Shown here one piece after another: positions 52,101 through 61,100 of a stretch of DNA of 64,000 nucleotides. The translations under genes and the position numbers were made by a program. Origin of the DNA: Notospermus geniculatus. Its lineage: Eukaryota; Nemertea; Pilidiophora; Heteronemertea; Lineidae. Within the stretch, counting starts at the first letter, position 1. Each line of letters begins with the position of its first letter. Location: assembly GCA_002633025.1 (NCBI GenBank), contig NMRB01001207.1, positions 89,795-153,794 of the forward strand, read 5' to 3'. The notes beneath the pieces were generated by a model. It saw only the letters and a program-made list of their open reading frames with translations. It did not search any database and was not told the DNA's origin.

Positions 52101-55100
52101 NNNNNNNNNNNNNNNNNNNNNNNNNNNNNNNNNNNNNNNNNNNNNNNNNNNNNNNNNNNNNNNNNNNNNNNNNNNNNNNNNNNNNNNNNNNNNNNNNNNN
52201 NNNNNNNNNNNNNNNNNNNNNNNNNNNNNNNNNNNNNNNNNNNNNNNNNNNNNNNNNNNNNNNNNNNNNNNNNNNNNNNNNNNNNNNNNNNNNNNNNNNN
52301 NNNNNNNNNNNNNNNNNNNNNNNNNNNNNNNNNNNNNNNNNNNNNNNNNNNNNNNNNNNNNNNNNNNNNNNNNNNNNNNCCCCCCCCCCCCCCGAGTAAT
52401 GCCCCGGTCTACTAACTTTCTCGGAGGTATATGTTACTGCGGTATTATATGCTCCTTGGACCACTGAAACACACCCAACACCCCTGCAAAGCATGCTGTA
52501 CCTCAAGCCCTTGTGATCTGATTGCCACCCACCACAGACATGCGCCGGCACAAGGTTTTGGTACTGTTTGATATTGGGCGAGCATCGCTGGCGAGAAGAA
52601 TTCCACGCATGTCCAGCGCACACCTGGCATCAACAGGACACGGACACAACTTTCTGACCAGAGCACATCCCTTTCTCGATTCCCACGTGTATTGGCTACA
52701 CCATTACGAGCGAGCGAGCGTAGTAGGTCTGGGGGCATAGTGATGTCACCCTTGTTGTCAAGATGAATACATCCAAACTCTTCGGGGCTTCGCACATTCT
52801 GTGAAATTCTTGGTGGTCATATGTGACCAGGCACAACAAAATGAGTCGGAAGTCGCACAGAAGAAGACCGAAGTTGACACCAGACAACAACTACAGAAAT
52901 GGACAAAGTCAAATTTCACAATGGGCAGACAATTCTGAAATCATCGAACCGTTGGTGTCATGTTGGGTCTTCTTCTGTGCGCATTCCGACTCATTTTGCT
53001 GTGCCGGGTCACATACACAAAAACCATCCCCAGCGACTAAATTTCAATTCTGAGGACACCGTGAGGACACTCAGAGTGCATAGAGATAAAATCCCATACT
53101 CAACAACCTTGTGAACCATTTCCTAGAAACCCACAGTCGGTCAAATGGACCCAACACACTGGTCAAGCCTCTTTTATCAAATGTCATTCTCTGAAGTACC
53201 CACAGAGACATTCGAAGCCTCCAAAGCTATCAGACAACCTCTGGTCCTTCCCTCAAGTACTTTACACGGATTGACCCCGCAGAAAAAATGTGGCGAGTCT
53301 GAAAGTTTGTGTAGTCTAAACATTTTGGACTAACTCGTCATGAGTAAACTCTCTTAGGGTGTTCTTCCTGTTTCGAAAGCCGCCGGTCGACCACCTTCTC
53401 ATTTTCATCGTATCACCTTCAAGAACATGAGTTCTTTGCCTTCCCTGGTATTCTGACCAGTATTTTCTGACCAAACAGTCTCGTTTTTCTAGCCACTGCC
53501 TGGGGTTAGGGGATGGCAGTATGAGAATTGAGATGCCTCTTCTGCTGGCAGAAGTGGCCGTTGCGAAAACACGATGTAGGTCTGGAATCTTCTTGAAAAA
53601 AAGGCTGTTGCAAAAGGTCTGTTGAGGTCGTCATGAATCAAGTTCTAACAACTCTTCCGCCATCTATTAGATTTTTCCATCAGGGCCGAAGCCATAGCAT
53701 TATTGGCCCTGGTAACTACGGAAGAGGCCATCTCCAGTTACTCATGTTCCTCATTTGGATGGGGTCTTTTACTTGCCCTTGTAGAGGCTCAAGGTACAAG
53801 GCACCACGGCTTACTGTCCCACACGACAGACTGAAGAGCCAGGAATGATGGCCTGGGATTCAAACCCAGGACCTGCCACTTGTTAAGCGGATGTAACAAC
53901 ACTAGGCTAATATGTTAAAGTATGGAAGAGGCCATCTCAAGCTTCTCATGTTCCTCACTTGGATGGGGTCCTTTACTTGCCCATGCAAAGGTACAAGTTA
54001 CAAGGCACCACAGCTTACTGTCCCATGCGACGGACTGAAGAGCCAGGGATGATGGCCTGGGATTCGAACCCAGGACCTGCCACTTGTTAAGCGGATGTAA
54101 CAACGCTAGGCTATCAAGACTCCTCCAGGGTAGCCTACACCTCAGTTCAGACCGCTAATCATGACGTTCGCCTCGGTGGTTGAAAGGCGTATGTTCAGCC
54201 AAACTTCATCGAGCACACATGCTGCAATGTTTCCGATTCGGTTTCCACGCTCGTCAGATTATTTTAGGTGGTAAAAAACCGGTGTTCTCATATCGTTGAT
54301 GTTTATACCAGGTGCATAAATTCTGTATAAAAAAGCGTTTAGCTCCTAGTGGGGAATTTCTGCTCCAAACTTCAGGAGACTTCACAGGTGATGCTGGCTA
54401 GTTCAGGTTAGTTGCCTGTCATACAACATTATAACGTCAATCTGAAGGTGCTATGTTATGATATAACTCGTGAAGCTTGTGCCATAAGGTGCCTCTGCAT
54501 GTGTGAGATTATTCTCCCGTAAGTTGGCTCTCTACGGGCAACTCAGTTGGAAACGTTGGTTTCAATGGGTGATTTCAAAGTTGGTGTTAACACGGTGTTT
54601 GCAATGCATTAAAGCATTGTAAACACCGTGTTAACACCAACTTTGAAATCACCCATTGTAAGCCATAAGGAAACTCAGAATGGTAATAATTGACAGCCAA
54701 CTTGCACAAGAAAACTCTCAAGTCCAGCAGCCAGGGGCGGATACAGAGGGGGTTCTGGGAGTTGGAACCCCCCTCGGCGACCAAAGATAAAAATTTTTTA
54801 AATCGCTATACATCAGACATCTCGCTTTTAGCATAGTGCCCGCCCGTGTCACTGATGTAATCATCGTGATACAATCGTTCATCGATGATGGTTCGACGAA
54901 ACTCTATACACGTATTCCCCTGCTTCGGACAATATACTGCATTGTTTGTGTAAGCCTGTTTCGAAATGTCTAGGAGGTGTGGCATCGGACTTTCTCAACC
55001 TCAGATGCTGGTAAATCGCGCCTCAGAGCTTCTAATTTTCCAAATTTCCTGGGGAACGTCCCCTAGACCCCCACCAAATCAGCGCCAAATGCAAGCCAAT

Positions 55101-58100
55101 GATGCACGCGAGTCCAGTGGCCTCTACCTTTGGAACCCACCCCTTGAGAAAATCCTGGATCCGCCCCTTAGCAGCCTCTAGAATGACAGACTCAAGGAGC
55201 AGCCCCTCCAGCACTTCGTTGAGACTTTCAGACAGGTTTGCCAAAGGTGGGTGTGAATTGAACCCCAGTGTTCTCGGACAGAAATCCACAGCACTAACTG
55301 ATCATGAAGGGTTTGCCTTTTGGAGGAACTCGCGGTTTAGGATGGCGCAACCTCTTTCTGATTGCTGCAACCCTATTTAACTTCCGACAACTAGGGACTA
55401 AACTGTCCCTGATTGCCCCACTTCAGGGAAAACATCATTGAACATACACAGCACTCAAGTTCACTTTCCGAATTCATGGACTTTTTTCAGTCATTGCATC
55501 GCTCATGGTATGTTCTTTGTTACCATCTTCTCGCTTCCCTAGGCAACAACTGTTGATAATAATCATTTTCTTTATACATCCTAACTCAATACTGTTCTGT
55601 GTCAGATCATTTTTCAAGAAATTTTTTCAGACTTTTTCTGAATTGTGACTTTGTGTTCTTATTATTCATGTGTTGTAAGCAACAGACAGTGCAGGAAAAA
55701 AGATAATACCTTTTGAAAGATATAATTTATGCCAAGTTCAAGGCATTGGTGTCGGAAGTCCAGTTGTTGTAACAACTCTTTGTCATCAAACTCACAAAAA
55801 CGTACAATTCACAATAAAATATTTTTTTGTGCATCCCGCTTAAATGGCCCACAGATAATTCCCGACACTTGGTTGCTGCTGAATGCCAGAAAAACTAGTT
55901 CAACTTCATAATTCAAAGCCAAATTGATACTCATGATCCCTTAAAAAAAGACATTAAGTAAACTCCTATATCATTCGTTTACTTCAGCTCTCTTTGAACT
56001 TCACAAAATTGGCCTTATGGACCTAAAACCCAGCAAAAAACCAAGCGCCTGACTGTATAAACAGTTACATTTTAGAATAAACTGCTACCTTATCGCTGCA
56101 AACATCTTGGTACATCTTTATTGTATTTTTATAAGCCAATAAGCAAAAAAGTTTCAAAGCAAATGTCATTTTTCGATGTTTGAATATTATGGTAATAGAA
56201 CTGATGTATGAATGTCATGCTGTCAAAACAATTGTCATGAGTAGAGTAGAGAGGCTCGTTTGAGAACGACTGCTACTCGACTAAAATGGTGCCTTTTAGA
56301 AAGTGCCATAGTCAGCCGAAGGCCTGATCACAGGAATCCTTACTTGGCCACAAGAAACCCAAGGTCCTGCTGGAAGGGTGTGCGGTCTCAGTTAAGTGAA
56401 GGTCTCTTGCTCAGGGTCGACCGCACAGAAAGTCCGATAGTGCTACCAGCACCTATCAGCGGTTAGTTATAATGCATTTTCCCATTTACAAAACCGCCGA
56501 TAGGCACCGAAAGCACTGTCGGACTTTCTGTGCGGTCGGCTCAGATCTGCAGAGGTAAGAGATGTGGCAAGAAATGATGGCAGATGGAAAATATTTGGAC
56601 TGCACAGAAGATGAGGTCTTGGAGATAGGTGCTGGAGAAAAACTTGTTCGAGACTGCGAAGGAGGAGCACAGAAGATGAGGTCATAGAGATACATATAGC
56701 AGTTGGAAGAGGACTTGTTCAAGACTGTACAGAAGATGAGGTCATAGAGGTAGCAGTTGGAAGAGGACTTGTTCAAGACTGCATAGGAGATGAGGTCATA
56801 GAGGTAGCAGTTGGAGGATAACTTGTTCAAGACTGCACAGGAGATGAGGTCATAGAGATAGCAGTTGGAAGAGGACTTGTTCAAGACTGTACAGGAGATG
56901 AGGTCACAGAGATAGCAGTTGGAAGAGAACTTGTTCAAGACTGCATAGGACGAGCACAGACAATGAGGTCGTCAATGTGGAAATTGTGGCAGGTGAGCTG
57001 TCCAGGACTGCCCAGGAAGAAACGAGGTCGCAGTGACTTTGCAGTCGGGAGATGTCTTGTTCAGGACTGCACAGAAGATGACGTCTTAGAGATAGCAGCT
57101 GAAAAATGATATCAGGACCACACGAAAGAAGATTTCGGTCCGTACAAGAAGATCCTCAATTCGAGCAACTCAACCTCTCCTTCTTATCCTGGTGAAGTCA
57201 TTACCACAGGCCGTATCGATAGGATCTGGCAAGTTTTCGTGTTAAACCAGTGATACCGGCAACTACACAAGAACCCTTCAAGTGTAAGGTCAGACATGAT
57301 TAGTCTAGTTGAAGAGTGGTAAATCTACCTGGGGATTCAGTTATCACCTAGATTTTTCCTCAGACATGTTCAGGTTGATGATGAATCAGTCCAAAAAGTC
57401 TTCTTGCTGTTCTTCTAGCCATGTAACAGGTGCCTGAGGGGACAGGGGTGAAAGGTCAAACAGCGAGTTGCCTAAGGAGCATGATTAGTGGTCTTGGCAT
57501 CTCCCGTGCTTCGTGCCAAATCAAGGAGGTGAACGAGTGGATGCTGAGTACTGCAGCTCAGAGGTGGCTGGAAGCTTCCTCAAGCTGCCCCAGATGTTTG
57601 GCTTGGATCTCTTCAATGTCACTCCAGTAGCCAGTGACCTTCCTCGAGTCATTGCTGAAACAGGGCAGCATCAGTACTGCGGCCCTCAGAAACTGGCGTG
57701 GAAACTTCCTCAAGCTGCCCCAGATGTTTGGGCTTGGACCTCTCTGGTGTCACTCCAGTAGCCAGTCCTCCTTCTCAAGTCCTTGTTGCAACAGGGCAGA
57801 TTCAGTACTGCGACCCTCAGGAAGTGGCTGGAAGCATCTTCCCGCTGCCCCAGAGATCTGGGCTGGAAGCTGTTGGGTGTCATTCCAGTAACCAGTCGCC
57901 TCCTCCAGTCCTTGTTGATAAAAAGGCCACCTAATTCAGTTTGCACAGGGGTTTTGAACTTCTGCTGTTGGATTGTAGGGGACATGGAATGTTCTCTTTG
58001 GTGGAGCATGTAGCCACGAGCCTTTTTCAGCTTATTCACCCCAGCAGTGGGCCTGGACTGCAACCAGGCGTGACCCTGACCCAATTGGCATTGCAAGCAT

Positions 58101-61100
58101 TGATGGTCAGGATATCTTCTGCCAAGAGTTCACAGATAGATTGCTGCTTTGTCTGAGCAGTAGGGCCTCCCACAGTCCAACCTTGCATCGCCCAAGTTGT
58201 TAACCCTTCTTGCCTGGGTCCATCTGGACGCGATCAGCTACAGGCATTGGTCATCTTGGTGCGTTCTGTCCTGGACCAGAGCGGGCCTGCTCCTGTGCCC
58301 AGGGTTGTTCGTAGACGGTTATAGAGCTCATACCCCAAATCCCAAAGGAGAGGAATGGACAAACTGACGTGGTCAAGATTGGACTCATTTGATGTAAACT
58401 TTGCCTGGGTAACTGAGAGCAATCAGTTGTAAGAAGTTTATGGCTCTCTTCCTAATCATAAATTGCTCCGTAGCCATCGGTATCAGGAAGTCCACCCCAG
58501 TAATTCTGTGGGAGTCAATATCCGCTGAGTTTATCTGGGAACAAATTTTTACATGTCTGAAGTCGAGATAAGTAGAGGGTGAGTAATATGACCTGCAGCA
58601 TTCTGCGGTTCTACTGACCCAGTCTTAGTCATGATGCAGGGGGTTGAAGTTTTTCACAGTTTAGGTAAAGAAGCTTCATAGATCACAGCGGCTCCAGCTT
58701 TTGCTTTATCAACATGTCATGATACCGAGTTGTTATTGCAGGGTGGTCTGTCTGTGTAGGAATCAGGAGCATTCTGTGGGTGCAGGCGTGGATGTTTGGT
58801 TCAGAAGCAGGCACGGATCCAGGGGGGCACACCAGGCCCGTGCCCCTTCCCTATTTTTCGGTGACCAATGTTGTTAGAAAAATTGCCCTTTTTCAAAGGG
58901 CCACAGAATTGCCTTGTTATTTGTCCCTCAGATGCTGGGAAATCGCACCAACGGCCTTCTAGATTTCAAAATTTTCTGGGGGAGACCCCAGACCCCCGCC
59001 ATGGCTTCGTGACTTCGGCAGTCAAATTCATTGGTCCGCCGGTGGCCTTCCGTGCCCCCCTTTACCAGAATCCTGGATCCGCCCCCTGAGGAGGACTGCG
59101 TACTGTCTTCTGTGCCCCCCTTTACCAGGATCCTGGCTCCGCCCCTGAGGAGGACGGCATAAAGCAGTATCACAGCTGCACGAGCATTGCTAGCAAGGTT
59201 ACCCCACCCCTTCGCCACTTGTTGCATTCGACTTATTTTCTGTGTGAATGGCCACTGTCGCTGCTGCCATCTATTGTCGTCTCACAGAGAAGGATTTCAT
59301 TCAGCTTTATCTAGTCTGATAGATATATGCAACCACTTAAATTATGGATGGGTTCTGAATGATAGCTGAGATTGAGTCGGGGCTCGTGGTCGATCATCTG
59401 CCTGTGTTGATCCACAGCAGCCCTGTCGCATGTGAGGATCTACAGGCCTGCAGTGTATTATACGCACGCCTGTCACCCATCCACGTAGTGATCGCGCTCT
59501 ATGGTGACGGTCATATGGTGAGAACTGTTAGACCGCCATCTTTGTTAGAAAAGGTCTATAGGCCCAACCAAGTTGAAGTCTGTGTGTGTTGGTAAGTGTA
59601 TCCACTCTCCAGGCAGGTTGAAGGGCATTGCCTTACTTCTTGATGTATCAAATCACCTTTTTTCTTGGTTCATCTTGAATATGACACCAAGGTGATTTGG
59701 TGCAGACAAGTTCATTTCCCTGGTGGTTCGATCTCAAAGTCAGTTGTGTTTTACTTTCTTGTTGTGAGGTAAAAAGTATTGCAAGTACATATTGTAAACA
59801 TAAACAAAAAGTGGTGAACGTGAGTTGGCAGTGGTTTGCAGAGTGCGTTCCTTTTTCCAATTACCCAATGGCTTGTTTGCATTTGTAGGCCTAGGCCAAA
59901 GATAGTCTCAAGTCTAATGTGGAATAGCCCTCTCCTCATTCCTGGTGATACACCGATTTCACATCTCGCACGATCGCAGCGCCCCTGGTAGAATTTGGCT
60001 TGGCCACTTCCGTTTTCAACCTCACTACCAGGAGTACAGGCAAAAAATTCCTGGATCGAGGTTGAATTGCACGCATTGGTTCCCAATGCCGCCACCAGGG
60101 GATGGATCCCTGGTTGCGATATCAGAAACCAACATGTGTTTTTCAACCCCGATCTAGGAAATATTTGCCTTACTCTGGTAGTGAGGTTGAAAACGGAAGT
60201 GCCCAAGCCAAATTCTACCAGGGGCGCTGTGATCGTGTGAGATGTGAAATCAGTGTATTGCCTCACCTGCAAATTGTCATGTCTGTCTGTCCTTTAGGTA
60301 TGGCTGCTTGGTCCCTGCACTTGTCCCCAGGCCCAGGCAGCCCGGATTAGGCAAAAGAAAAGAGGGTCAACCTCATGAACAGTTTCCTGAGCTTAATGGC
60401 CCAGTTCAAACGGAGTCAGTTCGATCCGGTTCGAGACAGTTCACTTGGTTTCTGTACGGTGAAAAAGCCATGCGACCTGTACTATCCTTCCCTTTTCATG
60501 TACAAAAAGTAGCGAACTGACCTCGAACCGCATCGAACCACTCTCCGTGTAAAAAGGCCTAATACTGGGCTTACATGTAGGCCTTGCCGACTTACATCAC
60601 TGGCCTCAACAGCATAAGCACTAATCAGCCATAAATGGGGTAATAATAGAAATGGCCACCAGGTGTCAGCACGATGCAATGGCTTATCTCAAGAAGAATG
60701 TTATCTCATTGTCCAAAGATTTCTCCTTGCTAATGAGCTAACAATTTGTCACCACTTACGACTTTGACCCGAAAAAGTTGAGTAATATTACACCTAAGTA
60801 CTATCGTATATAGGCCTAGATTTGCTAAACGATATTATATTCTATACAAAATGTCTGAAAGGATTGATGTTTGTGTACATAATTTATATACTATGCTTGA
60901 TTTGTGGTTGTAGTTTTCTTACCAGACCAGTGCATAGCGTCTTTCGGCCCATGACATCACGGACCTTATTCAACAGCTTGCTTATCATGCTGTGTTCATT
61001 TATTGTACCCAGTGGGTACATGTCTAAAGAAGTTGTTCTGAAACGACTCAAAAAAATTCCTTGAATATCACTTGGAATTCTATTCTGTTTTTGTAAAGTG

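Noticed and set aside
57941-58020. HRGFELL reading as the missing ACAP FHQGYDLF segment
   Set aside because: Only a loose resemblance, not bordered by splice sites and adjacent to a 131-bp tandem repeat.
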